NCBI GenBank assembly: GCA_004214185.1 | Contig: SGZG01000011.1 | Coordinates: 1 to 39,718, forward strand | From: Flavobacteriales bacterium | GTDB taxonomy: Bacteria > Bacteroidota > Bacteroidia > Flavobacteriales > Flavobacteriaceae | Reading direction: 5' to 3' | Length of the DNA stretch: 39,718 nt | Shown here: one piece after another, positions 16,558 to 25,147 of the stretch | Position numbering within the stretch: position 1 is the stretch's first letter | Layout: each line of letters opens with the position of its first letter | The notes under the pieces: generated by a model | The model's database searches: none | Seen by the model: only the letters and a program-made list of their open reading frames with translations | Told to the model about the DNA's origin: nothing | Position numbers and translations under genes: made by a program

Positions 16558-17013
16558 ATGAGAAAAGCTATTTTTCCAGGTTCATTCGATCCCTTCACTC
16601 TTGGTCATTTGGATATTCTAAAAAGAAGTTTACCTCTTTTTGATGAAATTGTTGTTGGAGTCGGTAATAACATTGAAAAGAAAACTATGTTTTCTGTAGA
16701 TCAAAGAATTTCATTTATTAAAAATTGTTTTCTTAAGGAGCAAAAAATTAAAGTCAAAAGTTATGATGGACTAACAATTGATTTTTGTAAAGAAATTGGA
16801 GCAAATTTTATAGTAAGAGGAATTAGAAATAACGGAGATTTTGAATTTGAAAAAGCAATTGCCAGAACAAATAGAAAACTTTCTAAAATTGAAACAGTTT
16901 TTTTACTTACATCTGCAAAAACATCATTTATTAGCAGTAGTATTGTAAGAGAACTTATTTTAAATAAAGGAGATTTCAATCTACTAGTCCCTGAATCGGT
17001 AAAAATTTCCTAA
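16558..17013 (+). CDS. coaD: Phosphopantetheine adenylyltransferase
   Basis: CoaD adenylates 4'-phosphopantetheine in the penultimate step of coenzyme A synthesis. It is 151 aa, a normal size. The nucleotidyltransferase motif TLGH lies in FPGSFDPFTLGHLDILKR, the substrate loop in VRGIRNNGDFEFEKAIARTN, and the C-terminal ISSSIVREL is the ISSTxxR-like signature. It follows ddl after 12 nt and overlaps the convergent NUDIX gene by four bases. Confidence 0.96.
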   Translation: MRKAIFPGSFDPFTLGHLDILKRSLPLFDEIVVGVGNNIEKKTMFSVDQRISFIKNCFLKEQKIKVKSYDGLTIDFCKEIGANFIVRGIRNNGDFEFEKAIARTNRKLSKIETVFLLTSAKTSFISSSIVRELILNKGDFNLLVPESVKIS

Positions 17014-17588
17014 GTTTCTAATAACAATTTTATATTGGGAAATGTATTTTTAATTTTTTTTACTTTCTTTTTTGTTTTCCAAACGACTTTTGTTATTCCC
17101 TCGCTTGATTCAGGATTAAACTCACCATCGTAATCAGATTTCATATTAAACCAATGTGTTTCTTTTAATCGAAATTCTTTACCTTTTTTAAAAATATGAT
17201 ATGTAATCATTTTAAAATCAATAATTTTCAAACTATCAATTCCTGTTTCCTCCATAACTTCTCTTAAAGCAGTATCTTTGACTGTCTCCCCTTTATCCAT
17301 TTTTCCCTTTGGAAGATCCCACTTGTTTCTTCGATATATAAAAAGAATTTCATCTTTTTTGTTTGTAACAACACCTCCTCCTGCCATTACAATTTTTATT
17401 TTTTTTGTAAAAGTCGAAATTAACTTTTTAGGATTTTTGTGAAAAAGAAAAATCCTTTTTTGTTTTTTAACAAGCTTTATAATTTCCAAAATGGAAATTT
17501 CTTTTAAATCATATATACTTATTTTATCGCCATAAGGAACTTTACTTGTTAAAATTATTTCATCCTGGTTAACAAAAACTTTATACAT
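17010..17588 (-). CDS. NUDIX hydrolase
   Basis: A 192-aa protein with a unique N-terminal region of about 75 residues and a NUDIX domain. The NUDIX box runs from about residue 95 to 117, GKMDKGETVKDTALREVMEE followed by TGI, with all the conserved Gly, Glu and Arg residues, so it should hydrolyse a nucleoside diphosphate linked to another moiety; the substrate is unknown. The ATG at 17586-17588 was chosen; an upstream in-frame start would overlap pyrE. Only 8 bp separate its ATG from the divergent pyrE ATG, and the pyrE -7 box covers its start codon. Converges on coaD with a 4-bp overlap. Confidence 0.88.
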   Translation of the reverse strand: MYKVFVNQDEIILTSKVPYGDKISIYDLKEISILEIIKLVKKQKRIFLFHKNPKKLISTFTKKIKIVMAGGGVVTNKKDEILFIYRRNKWDLPKGKMDKGETVKDTALREVMEETGIDSLKIIDFKMITYHIFKKGKEFRLKETHWFNMKSDYDGEFNPESSEGITKVVWKTKKKVKKIKNTFPNIKLLLET

Positions 17589-17591
17589 TTG
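17584..17591 (+). promoter_or_regulatory. -7 promoter box for pyrE, overlapping the NUDIX start codon
   Basis: TACATTTG matches TAnnTTTG and ends 5 nt before the pyrE ATG. It contains the complement of the NUDIX start codon (17586-17588). The predicted pyrE transcript is leaderless. The -33 region lies inside the NUDIX coding sequence and shows no clear TTTG at the ideal distance. Confidence 0.55.
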
Positions 17592-17596
17592 TTTAT

Positions 17597-18238
17597 ATGG
17601 TTTTAGATAAATATACAGCAAAAAAAACTGCCGAATTACTTCTACAAATTAAAGCAATAAAATTAAGCCCAAAAAAACCCTTTAAATGGGCTAGCGGATG
17701 GAATTCTCCTATTTATTGTGATAATAGGATTATTTTGTCACATCCAAAAATTCGAATATTTGTAAGAGAACAAATGGTTAAGCAAATTGAAAAATTATAT
17801 GGTAAACCAGACATAATAGCTGGTGTTGCAACTGGAGCAATTGGGATTGGTATGCTTGTAGCAGATCTAATGAATCTTCCATTTATATACATAAGACCCA
17901 GCTCAAAAAAACACGGGAGAAAAAATCAAATTGAGGGGCAATTCTCGAGTTCACAAAAAGTAGTTGTTATAGAGGATCTGATAAGTACTGGAAATAGTAG
18001 TTTAATGGCAATAGAAGCATTGAGAAGCGAAGATTTACAATTAAAAGGGATGTTAAGTATTTTTACCTATGGATTTGAAATTTCTTATAAAAATTTTGAA
18101 AAAAGAGATGTTGACTTTCATTCCCTAAGTTCTTATGATTTTTTATTAGAACAAGCTTTGGAAATAAATTACATTAGTAATAATGAATTCAAAATTTTAA
18201 AAGAATGGAAAAAAAATCCAAGTGAATGGAAAATATAA
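17597..18238 (+). CDS. pyrE: Orotate phosphoribosyltransferase
   Basis: PyrE converts orotate and PRPP to OMP in pyrimidine synthesis. It is 213 aa, normal. The substrate region FKWASGWNSPIYCDNRIILS, the segment AGVATGAIGIGMLVADLMNLP and the PRPP-binding loop VVVIEDLISTGNSSLMAIEA are diagnostic. RPSSKKHGRKNQIEG is the flexible catalytic loop with its Lys. It is followed closely by an SRPBCC protein gene and an SDR gene on the same strand, a neighbourhood also found in other flavobacteria. Confidence 0.96.
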   Translation: MVLDKYTAKKTAELLLQIKAIKLSPKKPFKWASGWNSPIYCDNRIILSHPKIRIFVREQMVKQIEKLYGKPDIIAGVATGAIGIGMLVADLMNLPFIYIRPSSKKHGRKNQIEGQFSSSQKVVVIEDLISTGNSSLMAIEALRSEDLQLKGMLSIFTYGFEISYKNFEKRDVDFHSLSSYDFLLEQALEINYISNNEFKILKEWKKNPSEWKI

Positions 18239-18247
18239 ATTACTGTT

Positions 18248-18646
18248 ATGACACTAAAAAGTAATCCCAACGAACTTAATATTTCAGAAAAAAATTTATT
18301 TGATAAGCTTGTAGACATAAATAATTTTCAAAAAATTATGCCAGAAAATATTTCAAAATTTGAAATAATTGACTCAAATACTTTAATTTTTTCATTAAAG
18401 GGAATGCCCGAAATTAAATTGATTTTTGGTGAAAAAAAATCTCCTAGTCTAATAATCCTTAATTCAAGTGAATCAAAAATTAGCTTTTCGCTTTCTGCCC
18501 ACATAAATAAAATTGATGATAATAATTGTTCTTTCTTTTTAGAATTTAATGGTGATTTAAATCCAATGATTCAAATGATGGTAAAAACTCCTCTTCAAAC
18601 ATTTATAAATGATATTTCTAAAAATACAACTAGTCTAATTTCATGA
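18248..18646 (+). CDS. SRPBCC (START-like) family protein
   Basis: A 132-aa cytoplasmic protein resembling the SRPBCC proteins encoded after pyrE in flavobacteria. Family-like features are the opening LFDKLVDINNFQKIMPENIS (a START-like first helix), the strand IFSLKGMPEIKLIF and the C-terminal helix preceded by NGDLNPMIQMMVKTPLQTFI. Such proteins form a hydrophobic cavity for a small ligand; the ligand is not known here. It overlaps the following SDR gene by four bases (ATGA), implying coupled translation. Confidence 0.8.
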   Translation: MTLKSNPNELNISEKNLFDKLVDINNFQKIMPENISKFEIIDSNTLIFSLKGMPEIKLIFGEKKSPSLIILNSSESKISFSLSAHINKIDDNNCSFFLEFNGDLNPMIQMMVKTPLQTFINDISKNTTSLIS

Positions 18647-19446
18647 AAAAATTTGCCCTAGTTACTGGTGCTAGTTCAGGAATTGGATTAGAAATTTGCC
18701 ACTCACTTGCAACTAAAGGATTTAATATTATTTTAACCTCAAGATCTAGAAATAAACTTAAGGCTATTTCTGATGAAATTAGCTCAAATTACGGTGTTAG
18801 TACAGATTATTTTGTTTGCGATTTAGTAGACAATAAGGGTCCAAAAAAAATTTACGAATACTGCGAATCAAAAAAATATATAATTAGTATTTTGGTTAAC
18901 AATGCTGGATATGCTCTTCCTAATGCCTTTGAAAAAAACACTGTTGAGGATGAAGAAAATTGTATCAGAGTTTTAGGAACGTCAGTAGTTTCTTTAACTA
19001 AACTTTTTATTCGTGATATGATAAAAAGAAAAGATGGTAAAATAATGATCGTTTCGTCTGTTGCAGCATTTGCTCCACCAGCTGCAATTCAGGTTATGTA
19101 TGGTCCTGTTAAAACTTTCATGAATAGATTTAGTGAAGCATTAAATATTAATTACAACACTTTGGGAATAACTTCAACTGCTTTGTGTCCAGGTTATACT
19201 GTCACTAATTTTCACACTGCCAGTGGTGTTCAAGATGAAATGGATAGTGTACCTGGTTTTTTAAAAAAATCTGCATCAAGGATTGCAGAAGAGGGAGTCA
19301 AAGGAATGCTTAAAGGGAAAAAAGTAGTTGTACCTACGATTACTTGGAAAATAATAGTGTTATTAATTAAAATAGTTCCCCAGTTTATTTTTGATTTTCT
19401 TTCAGGCGTTTTGGCACCTGGTAGATACGAGAATTTAAAAAATTGA
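18643..19446 (+). CDS. Short-chain dehydrogenase/reductase (SDR)
   Basis: An NAD(P)-dependent oxidoreductase of 267 aa, classical SDR. The cofactor motif TGASSGIG is at residues 8-15, followed by ILTSRSRNKL (a basic position favouring NADP), LVNNAGYALP, the catalytic Ser in IMIVSSVAAFAP and YxxxK in MYGPVKTFMN. CPGYTVTNFH follows the active site. The C-terminal LPSxx-like hydrophobic region suggests the family of membrane-associated fatty-acyl or steroid-type SDRs, but the substrate cannot be assigned. It is coupled to the SRPBCC gene and its end overlaps the convergent YqaA gene by 12 bp. Confidence 0.88.
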   Translation: MKKFALVTGASSGIGLEICHSLATKGFNIILTSRSRNKLKAISDEISSNYGVSTDYFVCDLVDNKGPKKIYEYCESKKYIISILVNNAGYALPNAFEKNTVEDEENCIRVLGTSVVSLTKLFIRDMIKRKDGKIMIVSSVAAFAPPAAIQVMYGPVKTFMNRFSEALNINYNTLGITSTALCPGYTVTNFHTASGVQDEMDSVPGFLKKSASRIAEEGVKGMLKGKKVVVPTITWKIIVLLIKIVPQFIFDFLSGVLAPGRYENLKN

Positions 19447-19884
19447 TATTCCCCATATTGTTAAAAGGGCCCATATTATATACTTAACTAATTTTCCTAA
19501 AAGCATCCATACAGACACTTTGATTACATTTACTCTAAAAAATCCCAAACTTATTGCAAGTGGGTCACCTATAATTGGAAGGCTACAAAAAAAGGCACAT
19601 ACACTTCCCCATTTATCAATTTTTGTTTTAAAACTCAATATTTTTTCTTTTTTAATTCTAAAATATTTTTCAACAAAACTCCACTTACCTAGAGTACCTA
19701 AAAAATAGCTGCTTAATCCTCCAAGCCAATTCCCAAGTGTTGCTATTATAATACTTAAATTAAAATCATATCCCTTGGCTAAAAGAACACTTAACACTAT
19801 TTCTGAACTAAGGGGAATAATTGTAGCTCCTAAAAAACTTGCTAAAAACAAACCCACAAAACCCCAATCTGCAAAAAACTCCAT
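19435..19884 (-). CDS. YqaA-like membrane protein (DedA/VTT-related)
   Basis: A 149-aa inner-membrane protein with about four hydrophobic segments. The start FADWGFVGLFLASFLGATII with PLSSEIVLSVLL and GNWLGGLSSYFLGTLGKW is characteristic of YqaA proteins, relatives of the DedA/VTT superfamily that includes lipid scramblase-like transporters. FFCSLPIIGDPLAISLGFFR matches the second conserved loop. The gene begins 2 nt after the birA stop and is probably co-transcribed with it. Specific function unknown. Confidence 0.82.
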   Translation of the reverse strand: MEFFADWGFVGLFLASFLGATIIPLSSEIVLSVLLAKGYDFNLSIIIATLGNWLGGLSSYFLGTLGKWSFVEKYFRIKKEKILSFKTKIDKWGSVCAFFCSLPIIGDPLAISLGFFRVNVIKVSVWMLLGKLVKYIIWALLTIWGISIF

Positions 19885-19886
19885 TA

Positions 19887-20615
19887 TTAATACATCATTT
19901 TAATTTCATCAAAATTGTAAGTCTGAACTCTACCATCTTTTTTTAAAATATTAATACCTCCACTTGATGTGATAGACTTAATTTTTCCAGTAAATCTTGA
20001 TTTATTTTTCTGAAAAATTGAATTAGAATTTAAACCATATAAATTTTGATTATAATGTTCAAGGGTTTTATCGAAACCCAAATTTAAATTAAATAATTTA
20101 TTCAAATAGTTATGTCTTGTTAAGTTTTGGATAAATAAATTGGATATCCCATCTAGATCATAATTTAAATTAGAAATTAATTTTAATGAGGATGCATTTG
20201 TAAGTTCACCAAAATTTTCTTGATTTACATTTAACCCAAAACCAATGATAATATTATCAATTTCACTCCCTTTTACTTTTAATTCTATTAAAATTCCACA
20301 AATTTTTTTATTTCCTGACATAATGTCGTTTGGAAATTTTATTTTGATGTCAGGTATTTGTAAAGCTTTTAACGTATTAAGAATCAATAATGAAAATATC
20401 ACATTAATTTTAAATTGATCTTTAATATCAATATTTTTCGGGTATATTTTAATAGAAAAAGCTAAGTTCTTCCCTGGCTCACTCATCCATTTATTACCAC
20501 GTTGACCTTTTCCTTTGAATTGATTATAAGTATAAGCAACTTGAGTGTTATTGAAAACAGCACTTTTTAAATAATCATTAGTGGATTCAATGGCATCAAG
20601 TTTGATTATATTCAT
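19887..20615 (-). CDS. birA: Biotin--[acetyl-CoA-carboxylase] ligase
   Basis: The enzyme attaches biotin to the biotin carrier protein via biotinyl-AMP. It is 242 aa, the short form without the N-terminal DNA-binding domain of E. coli BirA, so it should not act as a repressor. The start IIKLDAIESTNDYLK, the biotinyl-AMP loop FKGKGQRGNKWMSEPGKNLA, the catalytic Lys segment KFPNDIMSGNKKICGILIEL and IIGFGLNVNQ are visible. A shortened C-terminal SH3-like domain follows (GINILKKDGRVQTYNFDEIK). Divergent from rsfS. Confidence 0.93.
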   Translation of the reverse strand: MNIIKLDAIESTNDYLKSAVFNNTQVAYTYNQFKGKGQRGNKWMSEPGKNLAFSIKIYPKNIDIKDQFKINVIFSLLILNTLKALQIPDIKIKFPNDIMSGNKKICGILIELKVKGSEIDNIIIGFGLNVNQENFGELTNASSLKLISNLNYDLDGISNLFIQNLTRHNYLNKLFNLNLGFDKTLEHYNQNLYGLNSNSIFQKNKSRFTGKIKSITSSGGINILKKDGRVQTYNFDEIKMMY

Positions 20616-20693
20616 GTATAAATTGAAATTTTTAATAAAACTAAAATAGTAGCATTAATTATCCTAAATTTATAACTTATTATAATTTAAAAT

Positions 20694-21050
20694 TTGAATA
20701 CAGATAATTTAATTTCTAATGTAATTGAAGGTATTGAAAATGTTAAAGGAGAAGAAATTAACATTTTAGATTTGAGAACGATTGAAAATGTTGCTTGTAA
20801 ATATTTCATAATATGTACTGGTAACTCATCAACGCAAGTTAACGCAATTACAAGTTCAATAAGAAAGTGTGTTAGTAAAGAACTTTCTGAAAAGCCTTGG
20901 CATATTGAAGGTTTAGAAAATTGTAAATGGGTTCTAATGGATTATGTTGATGTTGTAGTTCACATTTTCAACAAAGAAACAAGGGAGTTTTATAAACTTG
21001 AAGAGCTTTGGGAAGAAGCTGAAGCCACTACTATTGAAACAAAATATTGA
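20694..21050 (+). CDS. rsfS: Ribosome silencing factor RsfS
   Basis: RsfS binds ribosomal protein uL14 and blocks subunit joining when nutrients are scarce. It is 118 aa, normal. The family core is ILDLRTIENVACKYFIICTG followed by SSTQVNAI, then WHIEGLENCKWVLMDYVDVV and FNKETREFYKLEELW. The start is a TTG (20694-20696), giving MNTDNLISNVIEG, the expected N-terminus; no ATG is available. The stop is followed one base later by the ftsH ATG, the typical flavobacterial order. Confidence 0.94.
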   Translation: MNTDNLISNVIEGIENVKGEEINILDLRTIENVACKYFIICTGNSSTQVNAITSSIRKCVSKELSEKPWHIEGLENCKWVLMDYVDVVVHIFNKETREFYKLEELWEEAEATTIETKY

Positions 21051-21051
21051 A

Positions 21052-22983
21052 ATGAAAAATACTAAACAGCCAACAAATAAACCTAAATTTAATTCATATT
21101 GGATTTATGGTCTTATAATTTTGTTTTTTGCCAGCACATACTTTGTAGGAGGAGACAACAATACTTCTGCTTCAAAAAACATCAACATAACAAGTTTTGA
21201 AAGATATCTCAACAAGGGAGAAATTAAGGAGGTCACCGTAATAAATAAAAATATTGCGCAAGTTACTCTTCAACGTGATGCTCTAAATAGTCCTGACCAT
21301 AAAAAAGCTAATTCGGTTAACTTTTTAGGTCAAAAAAATATTAATGGTCCTCATTATGTTTTTGAAATTGGTAATCTTGAATTATTTCAAAACAAATTAG
21401 AACTAGCAGAAAAAAAAGGTGTTCAGTTTAGTTATAATTTTAAAACAATAGAAAATAAATGGTTTGATGTTTTAATTGGATTTCTTCCTCTTTTAATATT
21501 AATTGGTCTTTGGATATTTTTTATGAGAAGAATGTCTGGTGCTGGAGGAGGTGGAGGTTCTCAAATTTTTAGTATTGGAAAATCAAAAGCTAAGCTTTTT
21601 GATCAAAAAAGTGATATAAAAGTAACCTTCAAAGATGTAGCTGGTTTGGAGGGTGCAAAAGAAGAAGTTCAGGAAATTGTTGATTTTTTAAAAAATCCAT
21701 CAAAATATACAAAACTTGGAGGAAAAATACCTAAAGGAGCATTATTAGTTGGGTTACCTGGAACAGGTAAAACGTTGCTTGCAAAAGCAGTAGCTGGTGA
21801 AGCAAAGGTTCCTTTCTTTTCACTTTCAGGATCAGATTTTGTTGAGATGTTTGTTGGAGTTGGTGCATCCAGAGTGAGAGATTTGTTTAAACAAGCTAAA
21901 GAAAAGTCTCCAGCTATAATTTTTATTGACGAGATTGATGCAATCGGTAGAGCTAGAGGTAAAAGTAATATGACAGGTGGAAATGACGAAAGGGAAAATA
22001 CACTTAATCAGCTTCTCACAGAAATGGACGGTTTTGGAACCAATACTAACGTGATTGTTTTAGCCGCCACTAACCGAGCTGATGTTTTAGATAAAGCTTT
22101 AATGAGAGCGGGTAGATTTGATCGTCAAATATATGTTGATCTACCTGATGTTAGGGAGAGAAAAGAAATTTTTGCTGTTCACTTGAAACCTATTAAAACA
22201 ACTAAAAATTTAGATACAGATTTTCTATCTAAACAAACTCCAGGATTTTCTGGTGCAGATATAGCAAATGTTTGTAATGAGGCTGCATTAATTGCAGCTA
22301 GAAAATCCAAAAAGTCTGTTAACAAACAAGATTTTTTGGATGCTGTAGATAGAATAGTTGGAGGTCTTGAAAAGAAAAATAAAATAATTACCGAAAATGA
22401 GAAAAAAACAATTGCATTTCATGAAGCTGGACATGCTACTGTAAGCTGGTTTTTAGAACACGCAGCTCCACTTGTTAAGGTAACAATTGTTCCCCGTGGT
22501 CAATCACTTGGAGCAGCTTGGTATCTTCCAGAAGAAAGACAAATTGTAAAACCAGAACAAATTCTTGATGAGATGTGTGCTGCATTGGGTGGGAGAGCTG
22601 CAGAAAAAGTAATGTTCAACAATATTTCAACTGGTGCTTTAAGTGACTTAGAAAAAGTAACAAAACAAGCTAGATCAATGGTAACAGTGTATGGATTAAA
22701 TGAAAAAATTGGAAATCTTACATACTATGATTCTAGTGGTCAGAACGATTATGGTTTTACTAAACCTTATAGTGATGTTACTGCCCAGATTATTGATAAA
22801 GAAATTTCAAACATTATTGAAACTCAATACCAACGAGCAATTAAACTTCTAAAAAAACATAAATCAAAGTTAATTGAATTAGCAAATTTTCTACTTGAAA
22901 AGGAAGTTATTTTTAAGGAAGACTTAATTAGGATATATGGAGAAAGGCCATTTGATCCAAAAGATTTAGTTAAGAAGAAATAA
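21052..22983 (+). CDS. ftsH: ATP-dependent zinc metalloprotease FtsH
   Basis: FtsH is the membrane-bound AAA+ protease that degrades damaged membrane proteins and regulatory substrates. From the ATG at 21052 it is 643 aa. Order: first membrane helix (about 15-35), periplasmic domain, second helix ([17 protein letters not shown]), Gly-rich linker, AAA module with Walker A GLPGTGKT (residues 234-241), Walker [12 protein letters not shown] and the second region of homology [17 protein letters not shown], then the protease domain with zinc motif HEAGH (457-461). The Walker A has Leu where most FtsH proteins have Pro (GPPGTGKT). A start 18 codons upstream inside rsfS was rejected. Confidence 0.96.
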   Translation: MKNTKQPTNKPKFNSYWIYGLIILFFASTYFVGGDNNTSASKNINITSFERYLNKGEIKEVTVINKNIAQVTLQRDALNSPDHKKANSVNFLGQKNINGPHYVFEIGNLELFQNKLELAEKKGVQFSYNFKTIENKWFDVLIGFLPLLILIGLWIFFMRRMSGAGGGGGSQIFSIGKSKAKLFDQKSDIKVTFKDVAGLEGAKEEVQEIVDFLKNPSKYTKLGGKIPKGALLVGLPGTGKTLLAKAVAGEAKVPFFSLSGSDFVEMFVGVGASRVRDLFKQAKEKSPAIIFIDEIDAIGRARGKSNMTGGNDERENTLNQLLTEMDGFGTNTNVIVLAATNRADVLDKALMRAGRFDRQIYVDLPDVRERKEIFAVHLKPIKTTKNLDTDFLSKQTPGFSGADIANVCNEAALIAARKSKKSVNKQDFLDAVDRIVGGLEKKNKIITENEKKTIAFHEAGHATVSWFLEHAAPLVKVTIVPRGQSLGAAWYLPEERQIVKPEQILDEMCAALGGRAAEKVMFNNISTGALSDLEKVTKQARSMVTVYGLNEKIGNLTYYDSSGQNDYGFTKPYSDVTAQIIDKEISNIIETQYQRAIKLLKKHKSKLIELANFLLEKEVIFKEDLIRIYGERPFDPKDLVKKK

Positions 22984-23053
22984 TTATTGATAATTATTAA
23001 CATTTTCTATTAGAACAACAAGTTTTTTTATCTTTACTCGTTTAAGATAAGAT

Positions 23054-23665
23054 TTGAAAAAATTCATTAAATCATTTTTTAATAACCCATCTGAAACAGA
23101 AATTGAGGATGATAACAAAGGCAGATATATGCCTAAAAAAATGGATCCTATTGAGCAAAGGTTTTCTTATAGATTTACAGAAAATGGGGGTAAATTTCTA
23201 TACTGCGAAAACAAGGCAGAATGTGATGATTTTTTCACACAAATATTGGAGGAAAATAATTGGAAAAATGTTGAAATACTTTGTTATGATGATTCACTGT
23301 TAGATTTATTTTCCAAAAAATCAGAACTTATTGTTTCCAAAACTAATTTAAATTCTAAATTCTTTTTGACTACATGTGAATTTTTAATTGCAAAAGATGG
23401 TAGTTTACTAATTTGTGCTGAACAAATTAAATCTCATAAGGTAAATGACTTACCCAATAATTTTATAGTATTTGCAAAAATTAGTCAATTTACAGAAACA
23501 TTGAGTATGGGTTTAAATGGAATAAAAAGTAAATACCCTAAAAATCTTCCAACTAATATAACAACTATTAAAAATTTTAATAGCGATAATAAAGAGAATA
23601 CTAATTTTCTAACATATGGAAGCTCAGCAAAAAATCTATATTTACTTCTATTAGAAGACCTTTAA
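23054..23665 (+). CDS. LUD-domain protein
   Basis: A 203-aa cytoplasmic protein with an apparent LUD domain (relative of lactate-utilisation LutC/LldG). In flavobacteria a LUD protein often sits between ftsH and cdsA, as here. Visible segments are NPSETEIEDDNKGRYMPKKM, CEFLIAKDGSLLICAEQIK, and FIVFAKISQFTETLSMGLNG. There are no LutB-type iron-sulfur cysteine motifs, so it is not a lactate dehydrogenase subunit in the usual sense. The TTG start (23054-23056) gives MKKFIKSFFNNPSE, a plausible N-terminus; no good ATG is near. cdsA follows after 2 nt. Function unknown. Confidence 0.78.
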   Translation: MKKFIKSFFNNPSETEIEDDNKGRYMPKKMDPIEQRFSYRFTENGGKFLYCENKAECDDFFTQILEENNWKNVEILCYDDSLLDLFSKKSELIVSKTNLNSKFFLTTCEFLIAKDGSLLICAEQIKSHKVNDLPNNFIVFAKISQFTETLSMGLNGIKSKYPKNLPTNITTIKNFNSDNKENTNFLTYGSSAKNLYLLLLEDL

Positions 23666-23667
23666 TA

Positions 23668-24507
23668 ATGAAAGAGTTCTACACTAGATCAGTTACTGCT
23701 TTCGCTTATGCTTTAGTGTTACTATTACCATTATTTTATAATGAATATTTATTTTATTTAGTAGGTTTTATTTGTAGTTTAATTTTAGTTTTTGAATTCA
23801 TCAAGCTGATTTCAAACTATGACCACAGATTTTTATCTAGGGATTCTGGAAAGTCAAATTTTATTTTATATATGACTTTTCCACTTTACATTTCGTTGTT
23901 TCTTTTATCAAAAAATCAGATTTTTGAGATATTATTTTTGATCATCATAGTTTCTACAAATATTATTCTTGGATTTTCCCTGATCAAAAACAAATTTTTT
24001 TCGTTTTCAATTTTAAAAAATAGATTCATTGGTCATATTTATCTAGTAGGTTCACTGGTTATATTTTTCACGCTCCCAAATATTTTCGGTGAATACAATC
24101 CGCTAATTGTTTTGTCTTTTCTTTCTCTCATTTGGATTTCAGATTCTGCTGCTTACATTTTTGGGGTGACATTTGGAAAGAGACCTCTTTTTAAGGCAGT
24201 TTCACCAAAAAAAAGTATTGAGGGATTTGTTGGAGGCTTGACCTTTTCAATTTTTTTATCAATTATTTTCTTTTATTATTTAAATTTAAATTTAAACCTT
24301 TCACAATGGCTATTGTTGGGGTCACTAACTGGTATTTTAGGTACTCTTGGAGATTTAGTACAATCACAATTTAAGCGAGAGGCAGGAGTTAAAGATAGTG
24401 GAAATTGGCTTCCTGGCCATGGAGGGCTTTATGATCGAATGGATAGTATTATATTTGCCGCACCAATTATATATTTAACATTAACAATTTTTAAATATGT
24501 TTCATAA
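23668..24507 (+). CDS. cdsA: Phosphatidate cytidylyltransferase
   Basis: CdsA makes CDP-diacylglycerol from phosphatidate and CTP, the branch point of phospholipid synthesis. It is a 279-aa polytopic membrane protein with about 7-8 helices. The diagnostic C-terminal signature is present in order: SDSAAYIFGVTFGKRPLF, SPKKSIEGFVGGL, LGDLVQSQFKREAGVKDSGN, and LPGHGGLYDRMDS. It overlaps psd by 11 bp, linking CDP-DAG formation with phosphatidylethanolamine synthesis; no phosphatidylserine synthase gene is in the window. Confidence 0.95.
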   Translation: MKEFYTRSVTAFAYALVLLLPLFYNEYLFYLVGFICSLILVFEFIKLISNYDHRFLSRDSGKSNFILYMTFPLYISLFLLSKNQIFEILFLIIIVSTNIILGFSLIKNKFFSFSILKNRFIGHIYLVGSLVIFFTLPNIFGEYNPLIVLSFLSLIWISDSAAYIFGVTFGKRPLFKAVSPKKSIEGFVGGLTFSIFLSIIFFYYLNLNLNLSQWLLLGSLTGILGTLGDLVQSQFKREAGVKDSGNWLPGHGGLYDRMDSIIFAAPIIYLTLTIFKYVS

Positions 24508-25147
24508 AGAAGGACACAATATTATTACAGTTTCGTTTATTGTAATTGCCTTAATAAACCTTGTTTCAAGAAATTTTATAGAGAATTCAACAATTAATTA
24601 TTCTGTAGGAGTGATTTCTATTTTGATTTTAGTTTTAATTCTTCAGTTTTTTAGAAACCCAAAAAGAGTTGCAATTATTGATGATAATTTGATTACATCA
24701 CCAGTTGATGGAAAAGTTGTTGCAATCGAAAAAGTATACGAGAAAGAGTATTTTAAGGATGAAAGAATTCAAATTTCTATTTTTATGTCTCCTGTCAATG
24801 TACACGTAACAAGGTATGCCTTGAGTGGTAAAATTAAATTTAGTAAATATCACCCAGGTAAATATTTAGTTGCATGGCATCCAAAATCATCTGAAAAAAA
24901 CGAAAGAACAACAGTAGTTGTTGAAAATAAAATTTTTGGTCAAGTTCTGTACAGACAAATAGCAGGCTTACTAGCTAGAAGAATTGTTAATTATGCAAAA
25001 GTTGGAGAAAGTGTTAATCAGGGTACTGATGCTGGATTTATAAAGTTTGGATCTAGAGTTGATCTCTTTCTACCCTTGGATGCAAAGATTAAAGTTGAAA
25101 TTAATCAAGTTGTTAGTGGAGCGGAAGATATTATAGCAGAAAAATAG
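24497..25147 (+). CDS. psd: Phosphatidylserine decarboxylase (short form)
   Basis: A pyruvoyl enzyme that converts phosphatidylserine to phosphatidylethanolamine. It is 216 aa, the short family type found in Bacteroidota. Two N-terminal membrane helices are followed by LITSPVDGKVVAIEKVYE, FMSPVNVHVTRYALSGKI, and the self-cleavage site FGSRVDLFLP, where the Gly-Ser bond would break to form the alpha-chain pyruvoyl group. QIAGLLARRIVNYAKVGESV is the usual preceding segment. The start overlaps the end of cdsA; its stop abuts the valS stop on the other strand with no gap. Confidence 0.94.
   Translation: MFHKEGHNIITVSFIVIALINLVSRNFIENSTINYSVGVISILILVLILQFFRNPKRVAIIDDNLITSPVDGKVVAIEKVYEKEYFKDERIQISIFMSPVNVHVTRYALSGKIKFSKYHPGKYLVAWHPKSSEKNERTTVVVENKIFGQVLYRQIAGLLARRIVNYAKVGESVNQGTDAGFIKFGSRVDLFLPLDAKIKVEINQVVSGAEDIIAEK

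Noticed and set aside
20998-21051. Extended N-terminus for FtsH starting inside rsfS
   Set aside because: The extra 18 residues are just rsfS sequence in another frame and FtsH homology begins at MKNTKQ; the ATG at 21052 directly follows the rsfS stop.
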